Source of the DNA: Plasmodium coatneyi | Lineage: Eukaryota; Apicomplexa; Aconoidasida; Haemosporida; Plasmodiidae | Length of the DNA stretch: 64,000 nt | Assembly (NCBI RefSeq): GCF_001680005.1 | Contig: NC_033563.1 | Span: forward strand, 930,001-994,000 | Direction: 5' to 3' | Part shown: positions 1 through 12,335 of the stretch, in pieces | Layout of the letters: each line of letters opens with the position of its first letter | Numbering within the stretch: position 1 is the stretch's first letter | The notes under the pieces: generated by a model | Seen by the model: the letters and a program-made list of their open reading frames with translations, nothing else | Database searches by the model: none | What the model was told of the DNA's origin: nothing | Made by a program: the position numbers and the translations under genes

Positions 1-3000
1 AGGCAGAAACAATGCCCCGGAGGGAAGTATTAAACAGGAGTGTAGCAATGATACCGATGGGCAATACACCACCGTAGAACGAATCAAGAGACAGTACGCA
101 GATAAGACAGCGTCCCTTGATCACGACGCGTCCGTTAATGGAACTTTCCCCAGAAGCGAAGAAAAGGGCACATCAAATGTGGGGTCGAAAAAAGGGCTGA
201 CCGAATGGACATGCAAAAGTGAGAATCAGACTCTGGAAGGACCCCCCCCCGTGGACACCTTTATGGATAAATTTTTTGCGGATGACATCCCATGGGGAAA
301 TAACGAATCGAAAAAAAAGAATGACCTCCATGGGAGTCACCACAAGGGAAGGAAAAAACAGAAGAGCAATGTAAGCGCCACGATATGTGTCCTGTATGAC
401 GCCAAGAAAAAGGAATCCACTACCTATGAGAGGTACATTAGGCTGATCCGTTTATATTCTGCCAATGATGAGCAGCGTCCCAGCAGGTTAAGTGAAACCA
501 GCACATCTACGAATGCACGCCTAAATAATGGGTTCAGTGAACACGGTCATATGAGGACCAGTGGTGCATCCTACCCACACAGTAGTGAAGTGAATTTTGT
601 AAAGGAACCCAAGGATGAAGAAAAGTGTATCCACCTGATGTACTACAAACCCGTAGTAGTAGACTCGAGCATAAACAAGCTCCTCTGTTTCGCCAGAAAT
701 AAATTGATGTTGGTGGGCTTCCAGTTCATTAGCTATGTTAACCTGGAAACAGACAAGGACAGGAACTTTTTCCTGAGCTCCGAGTTAAGAACCATCAGGT
801 GCATTGAACAGTTAAGTAGAAATAAATTCATTTTATCAGACGATTATGGCGACCTGTTCATTTTAACGTGTCTATATGAATCCAATCCGTCCTCCCTCAG
901 AATAAGAAGTGACTGTAGCAATACGGGTAGCTCCCCCAGGGGGGCGTCCATTAGGGGGGACCCCTCCATAGGTTGCGAAATGAGGGCAATCTATGAAGGC
1001 ATCAACCACGGCAGGGGCGCGAACAACCTTGACAGCACCACGAGCAGCTGCATAAACTCCATCACCCTGCAGTTCATAGGGACCTGCTCCAGGTCCAACG
1101 TCATTGTGTCCCTCTTCCCGGACATTATATTTCTGGGTTCCCAAGTGAGTGACAGCTACTTGTTGCGGATGCACAATTATCCTGTTTGTGAGTACGAAGA
1201 CTACAACCCCGTGGAGCCACCCCCCTTAGCAGGTCACAATGATTTCCACTGTTTGGAAACCGATAAACATGTCACAGGTGGAACGGCTGACCATAATTTT
1301 AATGATGAAAACGGAAGTTCCCCTGGGGGGCAGCTCCATAAAGGGGATACAACGAACGAAGCGAATGAGAGGAACACCCCATTTTACCATCTTCCGGGTG
1401 GACCGCAGGAGGATGGCCTTCTCAAGGGTGATGTGGGGGAGGAGCACACCCTGTTCCCTCAAAGTGCCAACGGAAGTCCCCGATTCAGTCACCGCTACGA
1501 TGAAAATGAGCTTCATCACCGCAACGAATACGACAATGTAACCTGCTTGGAGAGCGCCTGTCTTAATAAGGAAGAGAGAGGCCTGCTCGTACACTCCAAA
1601 AGTTGCATGCAAGAAAAAAAAAAAAAAAAAAAAAAAATTTTTCATAGAAATTTTGTCGGTCATACAGAACATGGGACCGATTCTAGATTTCTGTGTCGTC
1701 AAAAATAAGAATGACCAGAAGGAGATTATAACCTGCAACAGTTACGGACGAACTGGATGCATATCGATCATCAGGAATGGGATGAAAGTGGATATAATTT
1801 CCAAGCTGAACTTTGGGAAAATCACTAACATGTTTGTCGTCAAGTATGTTATCCACCTGAGGAAAAGTTCCCCCACGGGGAGTGCCAAAGGGGAATATGT
1901 TCCTTCAGGAGGACCGTCACAGAAGAGGAACATCCACGGGGAGGAAAAGTCACGAAGGGATGAAAACACCTCCCTCAATAATCATGACCATGTCAACGAA
2001 AATCAATTCTTACGAAACGATGTTTTCCACAACAGTAGTGAAGAAAAACGAAAGAAGCCACCACTGCACTTCCAAGCATTCGCCTACCTAAATGAAAAAA
2101 AAAGCGTCGAAATAAAGGACATCAATTTGTGCTTCCTAAATAAGTACTACTTCCAGAATGAGGACGAAATTGACGTTTTGAATTATGCCAATTTTATATA
2201 CTTCCACATTTTCATCATTTGCTTGTCTTACGGGTATCAAACGAAGGTGATCGGCGTGTGTAGGGAGACACCAGGTGGGAGGGCAGGCAGGAACAGACGT
2301 AGTGTGTCCAGGGAGGCCACTTCAAATTTCACGGAACATCCACATGGTCAGAAGAGGAAACATCACTACGATGAAGATGAGGATGAAAATGACGATGATG
2401 CATCGTCGAACGATGCAAATGAGTACTTCCCGAAGGATTATCCTTTTGCCTGTGGGGGGGACCCTCAAACAACCACAACGAAGTCTGCCTCTGTGAATAT
2501 AAGGATGTAGACGTGGATCTCACCAGCAACACTATACACTTTAGTGTGTTAAAGAATTTTCCCTACCTCGTTCAAGTGACCAATAGACACATCAATTTGC
2601 TTTGCTGCTTATCATTAAAGATGGTGTACCAGTTAGAGAAGGACTACATTTTTAGGTTCTGCTTATACAATGACTACCTCTATGTTTATTGTGACAGGGG
2701 TATCGAGGTGTACTCCGTTGAGCAGAAATACCTGCAGTTTTTGCATACCCACGAGGTGAGCGAAACGATTAGCTCCTTCGTGGTATACAAAAGTTTAATG
2801 GCCTGTGCGTTCAACAGTAGGGAAGTGATCCTGTTTAACGTAGACCATGGGGCACTGGACCAAATTAGAAGTGCGATTCGTAATTCTGGAAGGGACGGTG
2901 CACCGATGAACATCGATGAGAAGGAAAACGGCAGGGGCATCTTCGTCCAGGCGAACCTCTACACCCCCCCGCTGGACTACTTCGTCTTCATATCAGACGT

Positions 3001-6000
3001 CCAAGTGTTAGATCTTAACGACAACGTGTATCTTTTTGTTGGGTACAGCAACGGGGTCGTGGAATATTTTCTGCTCTGCGCGGATAGGAGGAGGGTGAAC
3101 GCAACTCAAGTGGATGATCACGCCAAAGGGGGAGGAAAAAAGGGAGGCGAATCGAAGAATCAGGTTGCCCAACAGGAGGAACCACCACGTAGACGCCGAA
3201 CCAATGACAACTTATTCAGGCTGCACAAATCCTACTTGAAAAAAAAAGAGGAAACCTTACGATGCATTTATCGAGACGAACTCATTAACAAAGACAGGGA
3301 ACCAACGCAGAGTTACAAAATAAGAATTACAGACACCATGAAGAAGCAGAAAAAGGAGAAAAAATACAAAAGGGATTTAATCAGGTACATGTCTGAAACG
3401 CATGCGAATGTACTTCCATACTTCAACAGTGAGAAAAATGTCTTCACCAATTTGTCCGACTTACATAGCTTATGTGTTAGGGATCAGGAGGATGAAATTC
3501 TGTTGGACTATGATTTGTTTTACAATGCGAACCCTGAATCGGACACGTTTATCGGCATGGACGATATTTTAAAAGGGCGCCACGCGGGGGGGGCTCAAAA
3601 CGCCAACCAACAGGGCGATGCGCAAACCGAGGAAGAATGCAACCCCACTGCAGACAAATCGAACAGTAAAAAAGGGATACATTCCAGTGAGGGCATAGCG
3701 CTGCAGGATGAGGACAACCCTCCTGACGACGCGGACCAACTGAACGAATCCAACCAATACGTTAAATGCTCGGGCGTACCATCCAGGCTAACCAACCAAC
3801 CCTTCACGATAAAACGAAATTGTAAAAGCCATCACAAAGAAATGAGTCTCCACCGGAAGAAGGCCAAATACTATTTTCAGTTTTTTCAAATTTATGGTAT
3901 GTCCTCCGAAGAATCTTCCGAGGAAGACGTCTTGAACTTTCGCACCTTTGAAAAGTTAGACGCGAAAATGAAGCAGAGGAGGAAGGTAGCTAACCACAGG
4001 GACACTCCAAACTGTGGAAGCAGTTACTTCGGTGGTAAAAGCAGCAAAAGCAGCAAGTATATCTTTCGCGACGATGTGCGTAGCAATGACGGGGATGCAC
4101 GGAAGCATGTCAGAGGGAAACGTACCCCGCTAGAGGAGCAAAAACTGTTGACCAAAATTCCCACTCCCCAAAGCACGTCGTCCGGTTCTAACGCAGATGG
4201 TAGTTATGTGTCTATTTCAACGGGGAGAAAGGACATCAACTTGAACCACGAAATGGTTAGTGAGGACTATCCCTCCGTCGCTACACAGGGTGGGAGAAGG
4301 CGATCCTCCCACGGGGAGGCGAAGCTGAAGGTTCCAAGAATTTCCAGCGCAGTGGACGACATGGGTGAGAGTGACCCAGAAAGGGGAACAAAAAAGGGAA
4401 AGGGTAAACTAAACCCCAGTAATGCAAATATAGGAAGAAGGAATGTGTGCAAGGAGGAGAGGGGTTCTAGTGATGACCAATCTGACCAATCGGACTGTCC
4501 TCCCCGCTCGAGCGACGCGACTTGCAAAAAGGACATAAATAATGAGCACCTCCTAGAAGAAATGAAAAAAAACAAAGCTAATTTAACAGAAAGGGAGCTC
4601 AAGCAAATGAAGGAAAAGGAAGAAATTCTCAGTGACATTTTCCAAAGGAAAATAAAGAAACAGTATAACGATGTCTATGTTCGGGAAAAACAAATGGGTT
4701 CAGGAAAATATAGTGACATAGATGCAGAAATATCATCAGATGCATCTATCCGTTTTAAAAATCTTAACAATATTCTCTTTGATGAAAAGGTGTATCTAAA
4801 AAAATACGTCGTGAGAAGTGAAAAAATTTTATTAACCAAGAGGAGACAAATTTCCACATGTACAAAAAGTCCAGTGAGATTTAAAACTTTTTTAAAAGTT
4901 CAATCGGAAAAGAATCAAGTGGATATTAACATGAGTAAGCTTTCGAAGAGGTGCAATTTTCTCTTCGTCTGCTGTGACAACCCTATTATTATTTACTCGA
5001 CCCTGAAGAAAAAAATATCCACCTCTAAGCTATCCATTAGGAATGTACTCCTGGTAGACATGTTTAGCGACTTCAATTACCTCAACCCCTTCCATAACTT
5101 CCTGTCGTTTAAAAAAAAAAATCAGAACAACTCCTACTTCATTTTTTTCGATGGATATAAACTGTGCATTTCGTACCTAAACGAGATGAAAAAAACCTTC
5201 ATGGAAAGAATTCCCTTCCATAGGACCGTCGAGAAAATTGCATACCACGCAGATACGGGTTTGCTGATTACGGCATGCCCTGTGGAGGAGAAACATAAAA
5301 CCAACCAGATGATGAAGCAAATCGTCTGCTTCTTCGATCCCTTCCAAAACTCATTCAAGTACACCTATATCATTCCCTCCAAGTTTAGCGTCTCCAGCAT
5401 ATGTATTTACGAATTGGCTTCCAGCTCTTCCACGGGTGGAGGTCACTCTGTTGATGAAATGGACCAAACTAATTCGGAAGACCGAGCTGTTAACCCCCCC
5501 GTGCAGACACTCATCTGCGTAGGCACGGCCAACAACAACGAGCGAATCACGGAGCCCTCCTCCGGGCACATCTACGTGTTCATCGCCAAGAAGAAAACCA
5601 ACCAGTTTGAAATCAAGCACATTTACACCTACAACGTGAACTGCGGAGGGATCACCCACTTGAAGCAGTTCCACGATAAGATCGTTGCGGCGGTGAACAA
5701 CACGGTAAGGACGCAGCACAATACAGACGTGGCAGGTTTATCACACATGTGGTATATCACTGCGTATTCTGCGCCGCTTTATTTATCCCTTCTTTTTTTC
5801 TCCCCCACCAGGTCGTCATCCTCGACATTGGAAACTTCCTGACCAACTTAGGCACATACATCTACAACGCCAGCAAAGCCATTGTAAGGGACACCTCTCG
5901 GGTTCTCCCCACGCCCGTCCGCATGCACCATCTTAGGTAAATATCGCATCGTGCTGACCTCATTTTCTTCCCTTTTCATCCTCCCCTCTGCACAGAAAGT

Positions 6001-7647
6001 AGAAAGCAACGATGCCTTCCTGGAGGTGGCCTCCTTTACGCCGAGCTCCTGGATTATGAGTCTGGACGTTGTGTAAGCAACTCAGTGGGTGTGATATGCA
6101 CACCGTGGTTAGCTCCATGGTGTACTGCCCATCATGCCAATAATGGCAACCCCTGTTAATGCTCCCACCACCCCTGCAGAAAAAACTACATCGTCGTCGG
6201 GGACATCATGACGTCAGTGACCCTCCTGTCTTACGATTTCGAAAATGTAAAAAAGAAAAACTCTTAACCTGGCGGATCAGTTTCTCCCTTCCAGGGACCT
6301 CTCCCCCGAAAAAAGATCATACGCAGAGCTACACATCTGATGTGATGTATTTCTTTTTTGTTTCCTCCATTTATAGGCCATTCTCAACGAAGTCTGCAGG
6401 GACTACGCGAACATTTGGTGCACGTAAGTGGAGTAGCTAGACAAAAGTTGGCACGTCTCCCCCATCATTCTGCAGCCATAATAACCATTTCGCTTTCTTC
6501 TTTCCCCAAACCGCATCCCCCCAGATCCGTCAGTGCCCTGTCGGAGAACCACTTTCTTGTCTCGGACATGGAGTCCAACTTCCTCGTTTTGCAAAAGTAA
6601 AAAAAAAAAAAAAAAATAATAATAAAGGGAGCCAAGCGTAAACGGTGCGTGTCGAATTGGTCGATGAAAGCGGCTCACTTATCAAAAACTCACCTTGGGC
6701 AGACCTAGCCAAACGATCCATCCACCCGTAACTCCACTTCGAAACGTTTTGTACGCAGGTCAAACATTAAGTTTAACGACGAAGAGTCTTTCAAGCTATC
6801 GGTAAAAAGGCGAGCGCATGTCTGCAAGTGCTTTCGTATGCACACATAGCAATGTTTCCCCGTGTGCCCCCACGTTACTTGCATCCATTCCAACCCCCCC
6901 CCAAACTGCAGTTGGTTTCACAATTCAACCATGGAAGCGTCGTCAACAAAATGTTCTCGACGTCGTTGAGGAACCTAGTCGACGAGTACGAATAGCCAAA
7001 CGGGAAAAGAAAAAAAGAAAAAAAAAAATAGAAGTAGAAATGGACAGAAAAGACAACTCTACGCAATGCACTAATTCGCGCAAAGTAACGCAAGATAATG
7101 CACCTTTTCCTCGCTTCATCGTTTTCCATCTTCCCCCCTTCAGTGAGGAACGCCGAAACGAAATTGTGCAGAAGGAGCGAAGCATCCTGTGCGCCTCCAG
7201 CGAAGGCTCGATCAGTGCCCTCATTCCATTTTCCAACTTCCTACAATTTAAGAGGGCCCTGTGCATCGAAATTGCTATAAACGACAACATCTCTTCTCTC
7301 GGAAATTTGAGCCACAGCTCCTACCGAGAGTATAAAGTCAGCTTGGCCACCAAAAACTGCAAAGGTGTAGTCGACGGGGAACTTTTCAAGATGTTCTTTT
7401 ACCTGCCCTTCGAGCGGCAGCTGAAGACGTACATCTATGCTAAGTGGTAAGTGCGAACATGAGGGGCCTTCCAGCGGTACTGTCGAAACGCTGTCGATGC
7501 GAACTGTAACATGATAAGCTGATCACCTAGTGCATGCACTATGCTCCACCTCCCCCCCATCGCAGGATCGCCAAAAAGTTGAATTGCAAGCTCGGGAGCT
7601 TCGAACACTTTATTCTGGACATAGAGAATCTGTGCGGCCTTTTGTGA
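1..7647 (+). CDS. CPSF-A / DDB1-superfamily beta-propeller protein, 5' partial, two apparent frameshifts
   Basis: The reading frame is open from base 2, so the N-terminus lies outside the window. Visible exons are <2-5704, 5812-5883, 5996-6072, 6180-6246, 6377-6423, 6525-6596, 6759-6801, 6912-6985, 7144-7446 and 7566-7647; all junctions are GT/AG and keep phase. The peptide around 1670-1790 (GPILDFCVV, then TCNSYGRTG and IIRNG) matches the propeller signature shared by DDB1, CPSF160 and SF3b130. The last exons give the CPSF_A C-terminal domain (KNYIVVGDIMTSVTLLSY, ending VVDGELFKMFFYL). Long charged low-complexity inserts are typical of Plasmodium. Exon 1 changes frame at a 24-A run (1614-1637) and at a 7-G run (2454-2460), most simply consensus errors. 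DDB1 fits the middle and CPSF160 fits the C-terminus about equally. Family members act in mRNA 3'-end processing or Cul4 ubiquitin ligases. From memory, a CPSF subunit A gene lies near RPB1 on P. falciparum chromosome 3, which favours CPSF160. Confidence 0.85.
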
Positions 7648-7993
7648 GATCCTCCTATTAGGGAAGAATTTGCGCCATCCCCCCAAACAAGGGACATAGC
7701 CTTTCGATCAGGAACACTTCCAACGGTAGGGCACATATAAATAGTATGTACATTCGAATAGGACCAATAAGAATATAACGATTAGGCCATCACTCAGTCA
7801 AGGCACGCCCGAACAACGTAACGTTACTTGCCCACTGGGGATTCAATTCGAAGATGTTTTGCCTTCCTCCATTTTGGTGTCGCCATCATGATGACGTAGC
7901 AAGCACGGGCAAGCTACACCTTTTCCTTGTAACTTCTGTTCCATTTTATTGGTCCCCCTTTGTAGTATATCATCTCACCTGATGGGAATCCCT
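7648..7993. other. Convergent intergenic spacer
   Basis: This is the shared 3' region of the CPSF-A-like gene and the oppositely oriented PSMD9 gene. I see no coding frame or structured repeat in it. Confidence 0.6.
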
Positions 7994-8710
7994 TTAAACT
8001 ACTACCCCCCTGGTTGGCGTCAGGTGACAACCAATGTATAACCCATTGGCTGTCTTATTTGGAAAAACAGAATAAAAAAAAACCTTTCCCTCTCTCAATA
8101 TTTTGACTTTAATTCTGGTGGGATTGTTACTCATGTAAGTTGCAATTCTGCTGAAAATGTCTGCATTATCCTTTTCACTTTCATCACTTTTTTTTTTTTT
8201 TTTTTTTCGTATATCACCAAACTGAAATACATAATCGTTGATTCGTAGCCCTGCCTTATGTGAAGGGGAATTCTCTACCATCTCATCGATCATGGCAAAG
8301 GTACTTCTTTTGGCTTCTTCGATTAGCTGTTCATAACCTGGTGCTGATTCATCGTAATCTTCTACGTGACTTTCTGAGGAAGATTCATTTGGGTCATTTC
8401 CTTCTTCGTCCTTCGCCTTACTCCTTTGTACTCGTATGGGAGGATGAGAAGTGTGAACCTTGTGGAGGTACTCTTCTATCCTTTTATTCATATCTAGGTA
8501 ATCGTTTTTTAAGCAGATGACCTTGTTCCTTGCAACTCGGATGCTATATATGTCTATATCGTTTCTGGGGAACCCTTCTTGATCTACCAGCTTGCCCTTC
8601 ATGCCCACGCTTTTGTTTTCTGGGGACTCCAGGAAATCCACGTTCTCCTTGATTTCCCGCTCGATTTCATCTCTCTGCTTCACCAGTTCGTTGAACTCGT
8701 CCAGGTTCAT
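7994..8710 (-). CDS. PSMD9: 26S proteasome assembly chaperone PSMD9 / Nas2 (p27)
   Basis: A 238-residue protein. I place the start at the ATG complementary to 8708-8710, giving MNLDEFNELV; upstream in-frame sequence is homopolymer-rich and not family-like. Residues about 1-85 match the PSMD9 N-terminal helical domain (GMKGKLVDQEGFPRNDID, then VARNKVICLKNDY). An acidic serine-rich linker follows. From about residue 140 there is a PDZ-like domain (SPSHKAGLRINDYVFQFGDI) ending in GLYIGCHLTPTR, as in the human protein. A lysine run encoded by the T tract near 8190-8207 interrupts the PDZ region and is a Plasmodium-style insertion. Nas2/PSMD9 is known to bind the Rpt5 ATPase during assembly of the proteasome base. 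It is convergent with the CPSF-A-like gene and divergent from the next gene. Confidence 0.92.
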   Translation of the reverse strand: MNLDEFNELVKQRDEIEREIKENVDFLESPENKSVGMKGKLVDQEGFPRNDIDIYSIRVARNKVICLKNDYLDMNKRIEEYLHKVHTSHPPIRVQRSKAKDEEGNDPNESSSESHVEDYDESAPGYEQLIEEAKRSTFAMIDEMVENSPSHKAGLRINDYVFQFGDIRKKKKKKSDESEKDNADIFSRIATYMSNNPTRIKVKILREGKVFFYSVFPNKTANGLYIGCHLTPTRGVVV

Positions 8711-9271
8711 TTTGCAATGTACGACGTGAATACGATGTGGTAACACTGCAGGGGGGGGACGGGATGCAACGCGTTCACCAATCGGGCAAGCCAACAAACG
8801 GACGCACTGACCATAGGACGCTGCCGGTAGATGCTGAATGAGACGTGTTCGCAAAACTACGCTGCGAATTGGATCTCGAGGAGCAATGGAGAAAAGGAGA
8901 AAAAAAAACACAAACCTTAAACCAGTCACTCGTAAAAGTGCATGCCTCTGTTTTAAGCGGTTCGAATGTGATGGGAAAAAAAAAAAAAAATTCATCCGTG
9001 CAGCCCCCCCCCCGTGGAAATAGCAGAAACAGGAACAAACGTGAAAGGAGAAAATCGTCAACCCGTTCCGATACACCCTGACCAGAAACGAGAAAAAAAA
9101 ATGGCCATGCAATGGCACCACAGTAAAGATATATTAGATGCCCCCATTACATACATACGTAAGTATGCACAAAATGGTAATTCAAAGGCCTGGTAGAGGA
9201 GCTTTTTAAGGAACACTCCCCCGAAAAGTTTCTTCTACACCCCAGCCTAGTCATCTCCCCTAAGAAGTAAA
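8711..9271. promoter_or_regulatory. Divergent upstream region between PSMD9 and the next gene
   Basis: This 561-base interval separates two genes transcribed away from each other, so it should hold both promoters. It contains long A and G homopolymers (for example 8979-8991 and 9005-9013). No discrete motif is assignable by eye. Confidence 0.5.
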
Positions 9272-11284
9272 ATGTTCGGAGATCTCATTCCCTCCATCAG
9301 CAGCATCAGGAGGAGGCCCCTTTTCCACAACCAGAAGGTTAGCCTTGGAAGTGACTAACGTGTGTAACACATGTGCACGCTCCGCGTGTAGTAGTGCGTG
9401 TGGTTTTACACAGCCCGTCTCGCACGTCCTGGCGTTAGGAACACACCCACTGATGACATCCCTGTTTCCCCCCCTCTACAGCGATTCGCCTACTACCGCT
9501 TCCACAAGCGAGTGGGAAAGGGATCATGGAACAAGTACGTCGAGAGGTTCAAACCCCCAAGGAGTATCGAAAACACGCAGAGACTCATTTTCAACTATGA
9601 GCCCACGTATTCAGAGAAGAAAGCGTCCTGCAGCTGGCAGTGGCTGCTCCCGAAAAAAATCGCGCAAGCCACAACATCGGACGAGGTTCTAAACGTGTGG
9701 GTGTACTACCGACACAAGAGAAAAAAATCATATCATTATTTAAAGGTTCTAAAAAGGTTAGTTGACGTGGGGACCTGCTCCACCAACGATTGGAGGTTCA
9801 AATTAATCACCTCCAGAGTACAGAACAAAATAAATACCTTTTTGAACCTCCCCAGAATATGCTACTACTATGGGAGGTTAAAAGCCACAGCTCAGTTAGA
9901 AGGGATGAGTAAAATGATAAACCATCGATTAAGTTGTTATCTTCCTCATCAGTTAATATTAATTTTGCGAAGTTTTGCCCTTTGTGAGTTGCAAGACAAG
10001 CAACTGTTCTGCAAAATCAGGGAACAGCTCAAACCCCACGTGCGAACACTCTCATTCTCACACTTGTCTGTAATCGCACAGAGCTATGCGTCCTGCATGA
10101 TTCACGACTTTTTATTCCTCAGTGTACTGGCCGATGAGGTTATGCTCAGGGTTAAGCTGTGCAACGAGCGTACCGGAGGTAGGCTGAGTCAGTACAATCT
10201 AGGGGTAGAAGAGACTCCTGCTGCTGTGACAGAGGAAGCCCCCATGATGAGCGGTCTCGACATGGATAACACCCTCGTGCAGCACAAACGGGAGCAGTTC
10301 TGCTACTACCCCCAAATGGAGAGCCTAGTCGACATAGCGGTCTCCTTTGCAAACCTGAAATTTCAGAACTACCTTTTCTTTGACTACGTCAGTAGATTGA
10401 CCATATACATGCTGAAGGATCCACACAAAAACGTCCTGAATCCTTACCTCCTGGAAAAAATAGCCACCTCATTTTGTAAGTTAAAAATAAACGACGTAAT
10501 ACTATTTGAGCACATTCTCAGACATATACGCATATACACGTATGATTATCCCCCCCAAGTTTTGTGCACAATTGGGTGGCTCTTCTCCTCCATACTACCA
10601 TTACACTACGGAGCAATCAACCGGATTTACAAAAAAATGATGCTACACATATATCAGAATGCATCTATCCTAACTATGGATGCGTTAACCAAGTTCTCCT
10701 CCTTTGTACAAAAAGGGACGACGAACGACAGAACCAAAAAGGAGTTCCTATTTCGAGTAAACGACCTTATTAAAAAGGCAGACAATAAATACTGCAAAAT
10801 GATGTATGATGTTCCAAGGCTCCTGGAAATTTTATCCCTTCATGAATTGCTGGATCAGGATTCTTTTCAAATTATGTGCAAACATATGCACGGGAATATT
10901 AAGTACTTTGAGCCATGTGACTTTAACAGAGCTGCCAGAGCGCTGAATCATGCCAAGAACAAATTCAACTTCGAGGATGAGAAAATTGTGAACGCGCTTG
11001 CAAGGAATGTAATTAAACAACATGACCTATTCCATATTATCGACTACCACCAATTTTGTAAGGCCATTTTAAACACAACTGGATTGAAGGACACATACAA
11101 AATTTCCTTGTTCAAGTATCACAACAGCGTTCCTTTTTTTGGCTTCGATGAATTAACACTGGAGGGGGATGTCCCCAGCCAGGAAAAAAAAAGCGCACAC
11201 AGGTATACGAGGGGCACCATCCGTTTTGCCAACAAGAGATTTGAGCAGGAGTATCCCCTGCATAGGTCATTGGCTGACGCGTAG
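9272..11284 (+). CDS. Probable mitochondrial heptatricopeptide-repeat-like protein, two exons
   Basis: Exon 1 is 9272-9337 (22 codons, MFGDLIPSISSIRRRPLF...) and exon 2 is 9482-11284. The donor after AAG and the acceptor CTACAG join in phase 0, giving 622 residues. Starting at the ORF upstream of the acceptor would translate intron, so I prefer the spliced start. The first 30 residues are basic and free of acidic residues apart from one Asp, which suits a mitochondrial presequence. The body is rich in paired helices of the kind LILILRSFALCELQDKQLF, resembling the heptatricopeptide-type repeats of apicomplexan organelle RNA-binding proteins; no terminal RAP domain is seen. A role in mitochondrial RNA or rRNA-fragment handling is inference from that resemblance. 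It could also be a lineage-specific protein of unknown role. Confidence 0.7.
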
Positions 11285-11684
11285 GTCGTCCAATGGGAGA
11301 AGTTCGCGCACCGAAGTGGGGCGAGCCGCTTTTTTTTCCGCGAGTGTGCAAGTTTTCCCCTTTTTTTTTTTTTTTTTTTTTTTTTGCGCGAAGATCAGTT
11401 GGTTAACTTATCCCCGGCGTTGTCGTTTTATCTGGTCAGTTTTCCCCCAGCGTTAACGCTAACCCATTTGTGCTCACACATGTCTTTCATTTTTTGAAGC
11501 GTCATTTTATTTTACTATAAATTGTTGCACTTTATTTTGTTCTTATTTTTTCCGTAAAGACATTGTGTGTAGAAGTAGACTCACCCCGGTGGCTCCCAGC
11601 AGGAGGTCCATTCGTGCGCGTAGGAGTTGCACCTGAGTGCGTTTGTACCCTCCCCCTTATGTGTCCAAGCGTTCCCATTTTAAC
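11285..11684. other. Intergenic spacer
   Basis: It contains a T run at 11360-11384 and pyrimidine-rich sequence typical of Plasmodium gene flanks. No gene is seen. Confidence 0.5.
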
Positions 11685-12335
11685 ATGACCCCCTTGGTAG
11701 TCTGCCTCCTCGCCTGCCTCTGGATGGCGGCATCCACCACGGCACACATGTTCAGCCACCCCCCCTCAAAAAAGACATTAACAAGCCATCCGCTTTTAAA
11801 ACGGGCTTCCAACCCTGAGGAGGAGGATAACTATTACACCATGCAGGACGTGCTCGGTGTACCCCTGAAGAGGGAGGACCACCCCATCCTCTACGACGAC
11901 CTGCCAGACAAAATGAAAAACAAAATGGTGGACAACACGGATGTGCAAAAAGTAAACAGATTGAAATTCATTGCTCGAACGAATGCATTCAAGAATTTTC
12001 AAAAAAATTATCAAAAGAAAGAGTCCACTGTGGAGCAGCTGTACAACCATATGCGCGAAATTATAAGCGTCGCTCTTAGCATCCCCGTGGAGGAAGTAAA
12101 CCTGCATGACATTAATATGTTGCTTGCCAAATGGAGGATGCTGAGCAGAGAGAGGATCAACCCAGATGAGCAGAACAACGACGAACGTTACTTTAAGAGC
12201 GTAAAAAGGCATGATACCAATCCCAGTAGTGTAACTCCTTCTATAGTAACGAAGCATACAGAAGAGGTGAGAGAGAGAAATGATCGGGGAAACTTTTTCA
12301 TTGACCCAGATTACTTCCTCCAGTTGGTTCTCTGA
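11685..12335 (+). CDS. Conserved small secreted protein of unknown function
   Basis: A 216-residue protein. I choose the ATG at 11685 because it opens a classical signal peptide (MTPLVVCLLACLWMAASTTA); the longer frame from 11637 adds 16 residues that would bury it. After the signal comes a short basic stretch (HPPSKKTLTSHPLLKRAS) that could act as an apicoplast transit peptide or simply be a spacer. The rest is hydrophilic and helical (YTMQDVLGVPL, then NFQKNYQKKESTVEQL) with no transmembrane helix, repeat or cysteine pattern. I do not recognise the family. Entry to the secretory pathway is seen in the sequence; the final destination is not. Confidence 0.75.
   Translation: MTPLVVCLLACLWMAASTTAHMFSHPPSKKTLTSHPLLKRASNPEEEDNYYTMQDVLGVPLKREDHPILYDDLPDKMKNKMVDNTDVQKVNRLKFIARTNAFKNFQKNYQKKESTVEQLYNHMREIISVALSIPVEEVNLHDINMLLAKWRMLSRERINPDEQNNDERYFKSVKRHDTNPSSVTPSIVTKHTEEVRERNDRGNFFIDPDYFLQLVL

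Noticed and set aside
1589..1647. A short GT-AG intron spanning the poly-A run in the CPSF-A-like gene
   Set aside because: It would be only 59 bases, lacks a pyrimidine tract, and its boundaries do not join the two reading frames in phase.
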